In this document: piece after piece, positions 25,038 to 34,020 of the stretch
How positions within the stretch are numbered: position 1 is the stretch's first letter
Layout: every line of letters begins with the position of its first letter
Assembly: GCA_963706555.1 (NCBI GenBank)
Contig: OY970164.1
Coordinates: forward strand, 2,666,001-2,730,000
Length of the DNA stretch: 64,000 nucleotides
Reading direction: 5' to 3'
Origin: Bog-473 sp963706555
Lineage (GTDB): Bacteria; Actinomycetota; Acidimicrobiia; Acidimicrobiales; RAAP-2
Notes under the pieces: model-generated
Database searches by the model: none
What the model saw: the letters and a program-made list of their open reading frames with translations, nothing else
Told to the model about the DNA's origin: nothing
Translations under genes and position numbers: made by a program

Positions 25038-26201
25038 ATGACATTGAATTTCCGCGAGTCGCCTGAGGCGGAGTCACTGCGGGATCAGCTGCGAACAATG
25101 ATCACCGAACTGCTTCCCGAGAAATTCATTGGCGGGTTCACAGACGACCCGGCGGACATGGAGACGACCAAGGCGTTCTGTCGTGAACTGGGCTCTCGTG
25201 GGCTGATCTCCCTTATGTGGCCAGCGGAATACGGAGGCCAAGAGCGGAGCACGTGGGAGCAGATGGCGCTGCGTGAGGAGATGTGGGCCAACTACGAACC
25301 AAGGGGCGCGCAGTACATGAACGTCAATTGGGTGGCCCCCGCCCTGATGCGTTTCGGGTCGCAGGAACAGAGGGAGAGGCACCTACCGGCGATTGCCGCG
25401 GGACAGGAGATCTGGTGCCAGGGTTTCTCGGAGCCTGAGGCCGGTTCCGACCTGGCTTCGCTGCGCACAGCGGCCAAGCCCACCGTCGACGGATGGGAGA
25501 TATCGGGGCAGAAGGTGTGGACGTCGTATGCAACGGTGGCGCAGTGGATCTTCCTGCTGGCTCGCACGGATCCGGCCGCCGAGAAGCACCATGGGATCAC
25601 CGTCTTCGTCCTCCCCTTGGACCGCCCCGGCATCGAGGTGAGGCCGATCCGCTCCATGGTCGGCCCCCACCACCTGAATGAAGTCTTCTTCGACGGGGTC
25701 GCGGCCGGGCCCGAGGATGTGATGGGGGAAGTCAATGACGGCTGGCGCGTCGTGCGCGAGACCCTCGCCTTCGAACGAGTCGGGATTGCCCGATACGCCC
25801 GCTGCGAGCGCCTCTTACTCCAGGCGCCGACGGCGTTGACGGACTGCTGGTCGGCGTTGCCGCTCACCTTGACCGCGAGATGGGCGATGGCCCTGGTGCA
25901 CACCAGACTGGCGAGGACGCTCGCCTACCGCGTCATCGACACTCAATCGTCGGGGAGGGTTGATCCCGGCGACGTGGCCGCCTACCGAATTGTGGTCACC
26001 AAGCTCGAACAGGAGGTGGGCGAAATCCTGATGGACATGCTCGGCGAACTGTCGCCGAGTGGTTCCGCCGACGTTCCGTCGAAATTCGAGCGCTTCGCCG
26101 AGGAGCATTGGCGTTACGCCCAGGCGTCGACGGTGGCCTCGGGATCCATCGAGATGCAGAGGATCCTCATGGCCCGCTCCATGGATCTGGTTCGGAGATG
26201 A
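25038..26201 (+). CDS. Acyl-CoA dehydrogenase, first subunit
   Basis: A 387-residue acyl-CoA dehydrogenase family protein. WCQGFSEPEAGSDLASL and the ISGQKVWTS flavin-binding strand are clear. The C-terminal part has TVASGSIEMQRILMARS in place of the usual HGG-I-G-x-T-x-E segment, so the catalytic Glu is not visible here. SD GAGGTGAG precedes the ATG. Its stop overlaps the start of the next acyl-CoA dehydrogenase (ATGA), which does have a matching Glu. This is the pattern of two-subunit (alpha2beta2) enzymes known from steroid degradation in mycobacteria. Confidence 0.9.
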   Translation: MTLNFRESPEAESLRDQLRTMITELLPEKFIGGFTDDPADMETTKAFCRELGSRGLISLMWPAEYGGQERSTWEQMALREEMWANYEPRGAQYMNVNWVAPALMRFGSQEQRERHLPAIAAGQEIWCQGFSEPEAGSDLASLRTAAKPTVDGWEISGQKVWTSYATVAQWIFLLARTDPAAEKHHGITVFVLPLDRPGIEVRPIRSMVGPHHLNEVFFDGVAAGPEDVMGEVNDGWRVVRETLAFERVGIARYARCERLLLQAPTALTDCWSALPLTLTARWAMALVHTRLARTLAYRVIDTQSSGRVDPGDVAAYRIVVTKLEQEVGEILMDMLGELSPSGSADVPSKFERFAEEHWRYAQASTVASGSIEMQRILMARSMDLVRR

Positions 26202-27127
26202 ACACCGAACTGGCGTCGGAAGCGGTCGAGTTCGAGCGTGTCGTCTCTGCCTCGTTGTTGGCCACGGGAGGATTCGAGCACGTGCGGCAGGCGGTACGCG
26301 ACCCCGGGCATCGAGACTGGGTCGGCGACCACCTCGGCGGATTGGGCTTGTGGGATATCGATGTCAGCGAGGAGACCCAGATCGAGGCAGCGGCCCTGGC
26401 CTGTCGGGCCGCCGGTCGACTGGCGTTGCCCTACCCGGTCGCCGAGCGACTGGCTGCGATCGGGCTGCAGGGAACGGATGCAGTCGGAGTGGTCGCCTAC
26501 GACGAGCCACTACTGGCGCACGCCGATCTCGCACTGCGCTGGAGCGCTATTTCCTTGGACGGGCGGACGGCCCGGGTAGTGCGCGCCCGCCGCGCTGGTC
26601 CGGCGAACCTCGGTCCTTTCGTCTGTCGGATCGAGATGGCACCGTGGGAAGCCCGGGTGGAGGCGGGACCATTGGTGGTCGTCCTCCAGTGCTGGACCCT
26701 CCTCGGCATGCTGCAGGCAGCCCAGGCAATGACCGTCAATTACGTTCGGGACCGGAGGCAATTCGGGCAATCGCTGGCCGAATTCCAATCCGTCCAGTTC
26801 GCGCTGACGGATGTGGCCGTCGCCACCCAGGGGCTCGAGGAACTCTGCAAGTACAGCACGTGGGCCATCGGGAACCGGCCGGCGGAAGCGCTCACGGACG
26901 CCATAGCACTCCGGTCCGCTTCGCTCGAGGCGGCGGAGACGACCTTTCGGATCGCCCACCAGTTGCACGGCGCCATCGGTTTCTGCGACGAGTCCGATCT
27001 CTCCTGGCTGTCGCGTCACAGTCAGGCATTGCGGCGCCTCCCTTTCGGACGGTCGCAGACGGAAGCGGCCCTTGTCCGGCTGATCGCACAGACGGGCTTT
27101 TACACCCCGGTCACCACTGCAGGCTGA
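26198..27127 (+). CDS. Acyl-CoA dehydrogenase, second (short) subunit
   Basis: A 309-residue, shortened acyl-CoA dehydrogenase. The N-terminal and middle domains are reduced, whereas the C-terminal helical domain is intact: NYVRDRRQFGQSLAEFQ and HQLHGAIGFCDESD, the latter carrying the likely catalytic Glu. It starts four bases inside the upstream gene (ATGA), so the two subunits are translationally coupled and probably form one heteromeric enzyme. Substrate unknown, though heteromeric enzymes of this type act on bulky ring-bearing acyl-CoAs. Confidence 0.87.
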   Translation: MNTELASEAVEFERVVSASLLATGGFEHVRQAVRDPGHRDWVGDHLGGLGLWDIDVSEETQIEAAALACRAAGRLALPYPVAERLAAIGLQGTDAVGVVAYDEPLLAHADLALRWSAISLDGRTARVVRARRAGPANLGPFVCRIEMAPWEARVEAGPLVVVLQCWTLLGMLQAAQAMTVNYVRDRRQFGQSLAEFQSVQFALTDVAVATQGLEELCKYSTWAIGNRPAEALTDAIALRSASLEAAETTFRIAHQLHGAIGFCDESDLSWLSRHSQALRRLPFGRSQTEAALVRLIAQTGFYTPVTTAG

Positions 27128-27141
27128 GAGACTCCGCGCCG

Positions 27142-27582
27142 TCAGGGCTGGTCGAGGTTGTCAAGGCGCAAGCGGACATTCCGCTTCGAACTGATACGCC
27201 ACGCGCCGTCGGGGCCCTTTCGGTAGGTTTCGAAGTAGTGGCCGTACCCCTGGATCTTCACCGGACCTGACGGGAGTTCTGCGTCCACATAGTCGAACAT
27301 CGCCCATATCCCCTCGGCCTCGGTGTCGCTCAGAAGTGTGATCTCCGGCATATGTCCATGATGGACGGTGACACCCCGGCCGAGCTGTACTTTCATGTCG
27401 CGCAGGTACTCGTCGTTGGTGATGGCCGTCTTGGCGGACTCCTGCGGAAGGTGGTGCACACAGTCTTCCGTGAACAGCTGGGAGAACGCATCCCAGTCCT
27501 TGGTGTCGATGTACCGGAAGTATCGGGCTTTCAGCTGCTTGATCGCCTCAATGTCCCATAGCTGTTCGATCGTCGGTTTCAC
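27142..27582 (-). CDS. NTF2-like (SnoaL-type) protein
   Basis: A 146-residue SnoaL-like protein. The N-terminal helix (IEQLWDIEAIKQLKARYFR), DTKDWDAFSQLF, HHGHMPEI and the C-terminal WRISSKRNVRLR strand follow the pattern of this fold. The GTG at 27582 is set by GGAGGAGAG just upstream, and it overlaps the stop of the upstream dehydrogenase (GTGA), so the two are coupled. It could be a dehydratase or isomerase of the same pathway; catalytic residues are not certain. Confidence 0.78.
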   Translation of the reverse strand: MKPTIEQLWDIEAIKQLKARYFRYIDTKDWDAFSQLFTEDCVHHLPQESAKTAITNDEYLRDMKVQLGRGVTVHHGHMPEITLLSDTEAEGIWAMFDYVDAELPSGPVKIQGYGHYFETYRKGPDGAWRISSKRNVRLRLDNLDQP

Positions 27583-28394
27583 GTCTCTCCTCCCAGTGAC
27601 GAGGCGGCGATGCCGAGGAGGCCCAAGTCGACCTTGCGGGCTCGGGCCACATCCCGAATCGTTGCAATGTCCTTTTCGATGAACCGTCCGGCCTGCTCGA
27701 GCAATTTCTCTGACGAGCCCATCTGCGAGGCGATACGCAGAGCGCGGCTGTCTCCGCTGCAATGCGTCAGCGCCTCAAGCGCTTTTTCCAGAGGGAGCCC
27801 CACGGCGGACAGGGCCCGTTCGGCCTCCCGGACCATGGTCAAGTTGGCGGCGAGGAGGGCGTTGTTGACCAGCTTCATCCATTGGCCGTCTCCGATCCGA
27901 CCGACCAGGACGACGGGATCTGCGTAGCACCCCAACACCGGTCCGATCCGCCGCAGCACCGCTTCGCGCCCGCCCACGAGGAGCGTCAGTTTCGCGTCAG
28001 CTATGTCTGCGGGACTACCACTGAGTGCTGCGTCGAGGAAGTGCACCCGCCGTACACGGGCGTGCCGGCTGAGGAGCCGCGCCGTGGCGGGGTCGCCGGT
28101 CGTGTGGTTGACGAGTATCGAACCGGGATGCATGTTGGCGATGACGCCCTCTTCTCCCAGGCAGACGTCTTTGACGTCATCATCGTCGTAGACGCAGATG
28201 ATCACGACGTCGCTGTTGTCAGCCACGCCGGCCAATGATTTGCCGTCAACTGCCCCCAAAGCGACCAGCTCAGAAGAGACCTCGGGTCTGCGCGCGTAGA
28301 AGGTCACCGGATGATCCTCGGCGAGGAGCCTCTGGACGATGGGCAAGCCCATCTGGCCTACGCCAACCATCCCTATGCGTCGCGTGGCAACCAT
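27579..28394 (-). CDS. 3-hydroxyisobutyrate dehydrogenase-like NAD(P)-binding protein
   Basis: A 271-residue beta-hydroxyacid dehydrogenase family member. GMVGVGQMGLPIV forms the cofactor loop, DAALSGSPAD the substrate region, and the catalytic Lys is in GQWMKLVNN. The start is uncertain: ATGs at 28394 (MVATRRIG) and 28403 (MPSMVATR) both fit; a GGAA lies closer to the ideal distance for the former. It is coupled to the NTF2-like gene downstream. The exact TCCGCAGTTGG element abuts its 5' end. Confidence 0.85.
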   Translation of the reverse strand: MVATRRIGMVGVGQMGLPIVQRLLAEDHPVTFYARRPEVSSELVALGAVDGKSLAGVADNSDVVIICVYDDDDVKDVCLGEEGVIANMHPGSILVNHTTGDPATARLLSRHARVRRVHFLDAALSGSPADIADAKLTLLVGGREAVLRRIGPVLGCYADPVVLVGRIGDGQWMKLVNNALLAANLTMVREAERALSAVGLPLEKALEALTHCSGDSRALRIASQMGSSEKLLEQAGRFIEKDIATIRDVARARKVDLGLLGIAASSLGGET

Positions 28395-28404
28395 GCTCGG
28401 CATT

Positions 28405-28415
28405 TCCGCAGTTGG
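28405..28415 (+). promoter_or_regulatory. TCCGCAGTTGG element (exact)
   Basis: Exact copy, directly upstream of the minus-strand dehydrogenase start and 236 bases before the plus-strand NTF2-like gene at 28651. A 16-base stretch around it (28403-28418) is identical to 59842-59857. Confidence 0.5.
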
Positions 28416-28650
28416 GCGAGCGTGACCGGCAAAGGGCGATGGTGATGCAGGAGTGCTCCGACTGCCATATCGACCCCCCATCGTTCGGCCACTGCCGAGG
28501 TGAGTTTACAGACACGTGCAAACACGGTTCCGAATCGCTGGAGGTGTGCGAACAGGACAGGTCGCCCGACCACGATCTGGCGCGGTGATCGCCCTGCCGT
28601 CCCCGTTGCGTCCGGAGTATCGTTGCGTTGGCACGAGGAAAGGACGGTGG

Positions 28651-29538
28651 ATGAAGGCGATCGACACTGATCCGACGTTTCTCCGCCAGCTTGGGGAAAC
28701 CACGGCGCACAGCTATGAGCAATCGATCACGCACATAGAAGCGGAGATGAAGGGTGTCATTCCTGAGTTGATGGAAACCCTCACGGAACATGGACCGTAT
28801 GGCTACACGATCACCCCCGAGGTGCTTGCGGAGGGGGGCGTGCGACTTCCCGTCATTTCCACGAGGGACGGCATCGAAGAGATCTACAAGATGGTCCGGG
28901 GAAGGAGTGACCTCCTCGCAGTCAACCCGCTGACGGAAATACGGGGCACCTGGTACACCTTCCAGGACGCCATCTCCTATGGCCAGCTCAAGGGCACCGA
29001 CCAGCGCGGGGCGCACGAGACGCTCGGCCTCTTCCCGTCCGCCACGGGCAAGGGCATCACGGGCGAGCTCGTCTGGGTACGCGTGCCCCGCTCGGCCCTC
29101 GGTGGGGGCGATCCCGCGGCCGACACGCCCACCGATGAGATGCACTTGCGGGAGCAGGTTTTCCAGCAGCACGATCGCTTTCTTCAGGCACTCCTGATGG
29201 GTGATCTCGACGGAGTACTCGGCACGATCCACGACCTCGCGTCATCGGCGGTCCGCGACTACGTCGAGGACACCGGGACCCTGACCTCTCTGGTCGGCCT
29301 GAAGGCCCACGCCGACTACTTCGGGGCATTCTTCGACCAGTTCGAGGTGGTCTCGGTGGAACCGCTTTATCGAGTCGCCGAGGACTGGTACGTGTTTGCC
29401 GAGGTTCGTGTGACTGCGGTGGCGAAGAGTGGTTCGTCGGCTGGTCAATCCGTCGCCTTCCACACTGCCGAGTTCCACATTCCCGCTCAGGACGGAAGGT
29501 TCATCGCACGTATCGGACACGGGACGGACCTGGCGTAA
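28651..29538 (+). CDS. Protein with tandem NTF2-like domains
   Basis: A 295-residue protein. Residues about 160-295 are clearly NTF2/SnoaL-like (EQVFQQHDRFLQALLMGD, LVGLKAHADYFGAFFDQFEV, EDWYVFAEVRVTA). The N-terminal half shows a similar pattern (GIEEIYKMVRGRSD, IRGTWYTFQDAIS), suggesting a two-domain duplication. I do not recognise a named family or reaction. The ATG follows GAGGAAAGGA. It is divergent from the dehydrogenase at 27579 and convergent with the DUF35 gene. Confidence 0.7.
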   Translation: MKAIDTDPTFLRQLGETTAHSYEQSITHIEAEMKGVIPELMETLTEHGPYGYTITPEVLAEGGVRLPVISTRDGIEEIYKMVRGRSDLLAVNPLTEIRGTWYTFQDAISYGQLKGTDQRGAHETLGLFPSATGKGITGELVWVRVPRSALGGGDPAADTPTDEMHLREQVFQQHDRFLQALLMGDLDGVLGTIHDLASSAVRDYVEDTGTLTSLVGLKAHADYFGAFFDQFEVVSVEPLYRVAEDWYVFAEVRVTAVAKSGSSAGQSVAFHTAEFHIPAQDGRFIARIGHGTDLA

Positions 29539-29587
29539 TCCGAATCGGGTCCCCCGTGCCCTGCCGTTGGTTGGCGACGACGAGGCG

Positions 29588-29998
29588 CTATCGCTCGTCA
29601 GCCTCCCAACTGAGTTCGCCTATCTGATCGGTGAGGGGTTGCATGCGAGCCCGCACCCTGAGGCCCTGGTAGAGGTCGACGCGTGATCCGAACTGGCCGG
29701 GTATCAGGATGTCGGACTGTTCGTCGAGGCGGACCAGCACCGTCGTGTAGGGCACCAACTGGGCGAACGCAGCCGAGTAGACGTTGTGGGTCGTCACCCA
29801 GCTGTGCACCTCGCCCGTGCCGGCGACTTCCTGCCACGACAGGTGCTCACTCTGACAGAACGAGCAGATCGGTCGTGGAGGCCAGGTCCAATGACCGCAG
29901 TCCAGGCACTGTTGGAGCTCAAAGCGCCCCGAAGCGAGGGCGGCCCAGTACGGTTCGGAGTCTCGGTCCGGGATCGGGAGCATCGCCGGCGCGCTCAT
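29588..29998 (-). CDS. DUF35 / OB-fold protein with zinc ribbon
   Basis: A 136-residue DUF35 protein. The N-terminal zinc ribbon is visible as C31-x-x-C34 and C45-x-x-C48, followed by an OB-fold domain (GTGEVHSWVTTH, YTTVLVRLDE). DUF35 proteins are partners of SCP-x-type thiolases or aldolases and of MaoC-type hydratases; in steroid side-chain degradation they form the Ltp2-ChsH2 aldolase. Here it overlaps the thiolase-like gene by four bases (ATGA), so a two-subunit complex is the likely product. Confidence 0.9.
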   Translation of the reverse strand: MSAPAMLPIPDRDSEPYWAALASGRFELQQCLDCGHWTWPPRPICSFCQSEHLSWQEVAGTGEVHSWVTTHNVYSAAFAQLVPYTTVLVRLDEQSDILIPGQFGSRVDLYQGLRVRARMQPLTDQIGELSWEADER

Positions 29999-31164
29999 CG
30001 GGCACCTTCGAGGACCAGGGCGGAGGAGTAGCCGCTGACATATCCCAGTTGGCCCGTCACCAAGGCGGTGTCATGGCGCTCGATCTGTCGCGCCCCGGCC
30101 GAACCTCTGATCTGCTCGACCGCCTCGAAAACGTGGTTCATCCCGTGGAGGTATCCCTCTGACAGGAGTCCCCCCGCCGTGTTGACCGGGAGAGAGCCGT
30201 CCCGGTCGAACGATCCTTCGAGCAGGCGGGCCGGGACCTCGCCGGTATCGCAGAGCGAATACCCTTCGATCTGCGAGAGCAGCGTGTAGGTGAAGCAGTC
30301 GTAGAGCTCGGCGAAATCGATGTCGGACGCCCCCAATCCGGCAGCACTGTACAGGCGATCAGCGATCAGCTTGGCCGGCGAATCAGCCAGGTCGGTGTGC
30401 CCGTTATTGAGAAGGTTCACGCCCCCGCCCCAGGCCGCTCCCCGAACCATCACCGGGCGGTGCGGCAGGTCCTTGGCCCGGTCGGCGTTGACCACCGCGA
30501 TGGCGACGGCTCCGTCGGTCTCGAGGCAGCAATCGAAGAGCCTGAAAGGTTCTACGATCCACCGGCTCTCGATGTAGTCCTCCATGGTGAGCGGCTTGCG
30601 CATCATCGCTCGTTCGTTGTCCATCGCATTGTTCCGGCAAAGGATGGCCAGGCGTCCCAGGTCCTCAGACGTCGTGCCGTAGCGCAACATGTGCGCCTTG
30701 GCGGCCATGGCGATCTCCTGAGCCGGAACGATGTAGCCGGTCGACGCCTTGAACTGCATGTCCCACGGCGGCCGTTGCACGAATGCCCCCGATCCGTTCA
30801 TGCGGGCACCCGAGCGCCCGTTGAGGGCGCGGTAGCAGACGACGCACTCGGCCACACCCGCGCTCACGGCCAGGGCCGCTTGGCCGAGTATCGACATGGA
30901 GACACTGCCACCCAGGAACTGGTCCACATACCAACTCATGCTCTTGAGGCCGAGGGCAGGACCCAGAAGATTCGGTGCCACCGAGTCATTGGGCCCGAAT
31001 GTCGCCAATCCGTCGATGTCTTTGACCTCGAGTCCTGCGTCCGCGACCGCAGCCTTCACCGCTCGAGCCGCCAACGAGAACACGCTGGCCCCGGAGTCCT
31101 TGGAAAACTCAGTGGCGCCGATGCCTGCAATCGCCGCCTGGTTGCGAGGAAATTTAGTGGTCAC
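29995..31164 (-). CDS. SCP-x/Ltp2-type thiolase-like protein
   Basis: A 389-residue lipid-transfer/thiolase-like protein: AAIAGIGATEFSKDSG at the start, GLATFGPND, CYRALNGRSGARM, EPFRLFDCCLETDGA, and an AELYDCFTYTLL segment. Such proteins with a DUF35 partner act as retro-aldolases on 17-hydroxy steroid CoA esters or as thiolases; which applies here cannot be told. A GTG at 31182 is also in frame, but GGAGG precedes the GTG at 31164 at a usable distance and family N-termini fit it. It is coupled to the DUF35 gene. Confidence 0.87.
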   Translation of the reverse strand: MTTKFPRNQAAIAGIGATEFSKDSGASVFSLAARAVKAAVADAGLEVKDIDGLATFGPNDSVAPNLLGPALGLKSMSWYVDQFLGGSVSMSILGQAALAVSAGVAECVVCYRALNGRSGARMNGSGAFVQRPPWDMQFKASTGYIVPAQEIAMAAKAHMLRYGTTSEDLGRLAILCRNNAMDNERAMMRKPLTMEDYIESRWIVEPFRLFDCCLETDGAVAIAVVNADRAKDLPHRPVMVRGAAWGGGVNLLNNGHTDLADSPAKLIADRLYSAAGLGASDIDFAELYDCFTYTLLSQIEGYSLCDTGEVPARLLEGSFDRDGSLPVNTAGGLLSEGYLHGMNHVFEAVEQIRGSAGARQIERHDTALVTGQLGYVSGYSSALVLEGAR

Positions 31165-31326
31165 TCTTGCGATGTCCTCCACAGTCTGCGGTCGTGGTGG
31201 TCTGCCTGATCGGAGCGTAGCGTGACGTAGGGTTTCGGGAGTCGGTCAACGCGGTTCGGTGCGCCTCAGGGCGCCGCCCACGTTCGGATCCTTGTCCAAG
31301 TGCGTCCGGTCCCATTTCGGGATCCG

Positions 31327-32109
31327 TTAGAGGGCGAAGGAATAGCCGCCGTTGACCGGATAGGTCTGGCCGGTGATCCACGAAGCCGACGGACCGGCGA
31401 GGAATCCCACCAGACCGGCAACGTCTTCGGGTTCTCCTTTCCGCCTGATGACGTACTTCTTGAGTTGCTGCTGCTCGCGCTCGAGGCGCGCCGGCGAGTC
31501 GTCGTCGGCTTGCGTCGTGGTCGGCGTCCGTATGGTGCCCAAGGCCACGCAGTTGACCGTGATGTTGTAGCGCCCGACCTCTCTGGCAATCGAGCGACAG
31601 AAGCCGGCCGCACCGGCCTTGGCCGCCGCATAGGGCGCCAAGAATGCGTCGCCGTAGCGGGCCGCGTCTGACACGATCGTGACGATCCGACCACCGTTCC
31701 GGCCGATCATCGACGGGAGGGCGGCCCTGGTGCAGTTCATGACGCCGAAGAGATTGACGCGGATGTACCGATCCCACTCGGCTGGGTCCGATTCGACGAA
31801 GGGGCGGAGGGCGGAGAAGCCGTCCACCCCGGCGTTCCCGGCGTTGTTGACCAGAATCCCGACGCCTCCCAGTCGATCCACTGCGGCATGGACGGAATCC
31901 CAATCGGTCACGTCGAACGGGGCGCTCTCCGCATGGCCGCCTCGTTCTCGGATTTCGTCCCTGACTTCGTCCGCTCGCGATTCGACCACGTCGTTGATTG
32001 CGACGTCGGCACCGGCATCGGCAAGGGTGAGAGCAATGGCTCGGCCGACTCCCTGGCCAGCTCCTGTGACCAGCGCAGGCCAACCTTCGAGATCAAGTTC
32101 GGGGGACAC
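31327..32109 (-). CDS. SDR-family oxidoreductase
   Basis: A 260-residue classical SDR: TGAGQGVGRA cofactor loop, NDVVES, NNAG, IVSDAA and catalytic YAAAK, ending PVNGGYSFAL. It lies upstream of the thiolase-like gene on the same strand, with a 160-base gap in which I see no other gene. It may supply the keto-acyl substrate for the thiolase/aldolase step. It diverges from the amidohydrolase at 32220. Confidence 0.88.
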   Translation of the reverse strand: MSPELDLEGWPALVTGAGQGVGRAIALTLADAGADVAINDVVESRADEVRDEIRERGGHAESAPFDVTDWDSVHAAVDRLGGVGILVNNAGNAGVDGFSALRPFVESDPAEWDRYIRVNLFGVMNCTRAALPSMIGRNGGRIVTIVSDAARYGDAFLAPYAAAKAGAAGFCRSIAREVGRYNITVNCVALGTIRTPTTTQADDDSPARLEREQQQLKKYVIRRKGEPEDVAGLVGFLAGPSASWITGQTYPVNGGYSFAL

Positions 32110-32219
32110 GGGCTCAAGCTAGCCCCTCCTACGGTAGACAACTCACCTTGGCCTCAAGATCGCAGCGGTACATTGGCACGGAGGCAACCCGGTCCCAAAT
32201 AATTGAGAAAGGGACGACA

Positions 32220-33488
32220 TTGAACGTCGACGACATGATCATCGTGAGCATCGATGATCACCTGATAGAGCCCCCGAACATGTTCGACGCCCACGTGCCG
32301 GACCGCTACCGGAGCCTGGCCCCTCGGCTGGTGAGGAACGGCGACGGCAAGGACGAGTGGATCTTCGAGGACCAGATCATGGGCATGGTCGGTCTCAACG
32401 CCGTGGTGACGTGGCCCAAGGAGCAGTGGGGGATGAACCCGTCAGCGTTGGCCGAGATGCGACCCGGGGCCTACGACATCCACGAGCGGGTACGCGACAT
32501 GAACCGAAACGGTGTCCTGGCTTCAATGTGCTTTCCCAGCATGGCGGGATTCAGTGGGCGCACCTTCCAGGAGGCCAATGACAAGGACCTCTCCCTCGTG
32601 ATGCTCAAGGCCTACAACGATTGGCACATCGACGAATGGTGCGCCGCCTATCCGGGCCGCTTCATGCCGTTGTCGATCTTGCCGCTGTGGGACATGGATG
32701 CCGTGGTCGAAGAGCTCAAGAGGGTGGCGGCCAAGGGAGCCTGCGCCGTGACGATGCCTGAGTTGCCCCATCTGCAGGGCTATCCCACCTACCAGTCGGA
32801 TTGGTGGGATCCCTTCTTCACGGCGATGTGCGATCTCGACGTGGTCATGTGTCTGCACATCGGCCAGGGTCTCAACGCGATCAACATGCCGGACATCAAT
32901 TTCGACGAATTCATGGTCCTCTCCACCCAGGTTTCGGTCCTCGCCGTCCAAGACCTCCTGTGGGGACCGGCCTTTCGCAAGTACCCCGGCCTCAAGGTGG
33001 CGTTCTCGGAGGGCGGGATCGGATGGATCCCGTTCATGCTCGACCGCGTCGACCGGCATTACGAGAACCAGACCTGGACGGGACAGGACTTCGGTTCGAA
33101 GAAGCCGTCGGAGGTATTCCGGGAGCACTCCCTCGCGTGTTTCATCGCCGACCCCACCTCCCTGAAACTCCATCATGAGATAGGCGAGGACATCCTCGCC
33201 TTCGAGACCGACTACCCGCACTCGGACTCTCTTTGGCCGGATGCTCCAGAAGCGCTGCTGGCACAGTGCGAGGGTGCGGGCTGCTCCGACGAGGTGATCG
33301 ACAAGATCAGCTGGCAGAACGCCAGCCGATTCTGCGGGTGGGATACGTTTGCGCACATCCCCCGCCACGAGGCCACTGTTGGGGCGCTGCGCGCCCAGTC
33401 GCCCGACGTCGACGCGTCGACCGTCACCCGCGAGGAGAGGCGGGAGCGTTACGAGGCGGATCCGCCCTACGTACTTGCCACCGCCTGA
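32220..33488 (+). CDS. Amidohydrolase family protein (Amidohydro_2)
   Basis: A 422-residue Amidohydro_2 enzyme with SIDDHLIEPPNMF (Asp-Asp-His) at the N-terminus, His in VMCLHIGQG, and the metal-binding Asp in FETDYPHSDS. The start is a TTG at 32220, supported by AAAGGGA five bases upstream; no ATG in the right place has an SD. A Rieske gene follows after 76 bases on the same strand. It is a third lineage among the amidohydrolases here, distinct from the duplicated pairs. Confidence 0.88.
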   Translation: MNVDDMIIVSIDDHLIEPPNMFDAHVPDRYRSLAPRLVRNGDGKDEWIFEDQIMGMVGLNAVVTWPKEQWGMNPSALAEMRPGAYDIHERVRDMNRNGVLASMCFPSMAGFSGRTFQEANDKDLSLVMLKAYNDWHIDEWCAAYPGRFMPLSILPLWDMDAVVEELKRVAAKGACAVTMPELPHLQGYPTYQSDWWDPFFTAMCDLDVVMCLHIGQGLNAINMPDINFDEFMVLSTQVSVLAVQDLLWGPAFRKYPGLKVAFSEGGIGWIPFMLDRVDRHYENQTWTGQDFGSKKPSEVFREHSLACFIADPTSLKLHHEIGEDILAFETDYPHSDSLWPDAPEALLAQCEGAGCSDEVIDKISWQNASRFCGWDTFAHIPRHEATVGALRAQSPDVDASTVTREERRERYEADPPYVLATA

Positions 33489-33564
33489 AACTCGATCTGC
33501 CGGCGGGCGAACTGTCCGGTGCAATCCGGCTCCGCCGGGCCTTCTGCCGACTGGAGGGAGAACC

Positions 33565-33882
33565 GTGCCGTTTCACGGCGCCATTCCGGAGGGCTGGCTC
33601 GACCCGGGTTGTAGTGCGACCGTCTCGGTGGACGGAAGGCCGGTCGCTCTCGCCAACGTCGACGGCTCGTACTACGCATTCCAGCGCCTGTGTCCCCACC
33701 AGGGAACGTCACTCGGTGGGCGCCCCGTCGTCGACGGCCACATCGAATGTGCACAGCATTCGAGTCGTGACGACGTGATGACGGGTCGATGCGTCCAACC
33801 ATCGATTCCGGACGGTTTCAACCAGAATCTGATGACATTCGCCACCCGGGTGATCGGCGGAGTCGTCCAGGTCCAGCTTTAG
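33565..33882 (+). CDS. Small Rieske [2Fe-2S] protein
   Basis: A 105-residue single-domain Rieske protein. Ligands are C43-P-H45 and C62-x-x-H65. After the second His it reads SSRDD where most Rieske ferredoxins have an aromatic and Gly-Trp-x-Phe-Asp, so the cluster surroundings are unusual. The GTG start at 33565 is supported by GGAGGGAG. It probably acts as an electron carrier, but no oxygenase is next to it; the neighbours are amidohydrolases. Confidence 0.82.
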   Translation: MPFHGAIPEGWLDPGCSATVSVDGRPVALANVDGSYYAFQRLCPHQGTSLGGRPVVDGHIECAQHSSRDDVMTGRCVQPSIPDGFNQNLMTFATRVIGGVVQVQL

Positions 33883-33922
33883 AGGGAAGCGCGCAGAGAG
33901 GGGCGTGTCCGACCCCGGTCCG

Positions 33923-33933
33923 TCCGCAGTTTG
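33923..33933 (+). promoter_or_regulatory. TCCGCA-TTGG element (one mismatch)
   Basis: TCCGCAGTTTG on the plus strand, 88 bases before the first gene of the operon at 34021. The spacing is close to that at 10618/10525 and 10664/10764. A TTGACA overlaps it (33931-33936), but no -10 box lies at the right distance. Confidence 0.45.
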
Positions 33934-34020
33934 ACATGCCCCCGGGCCCGAGGCCCCCTCTTCGGTTCGGACCGGCGGTGTTATTGTACGGGGTAAGGTA
34001 AGGACCTCAGGGAGGCGCGA

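Noticed and set aside
33931..33936. TTGACA as a -35 box for the operon at 34021
   Set aside because: No -10 sequence lies 16-19 bases downstream; the TATTGT at 33982 is too far away.
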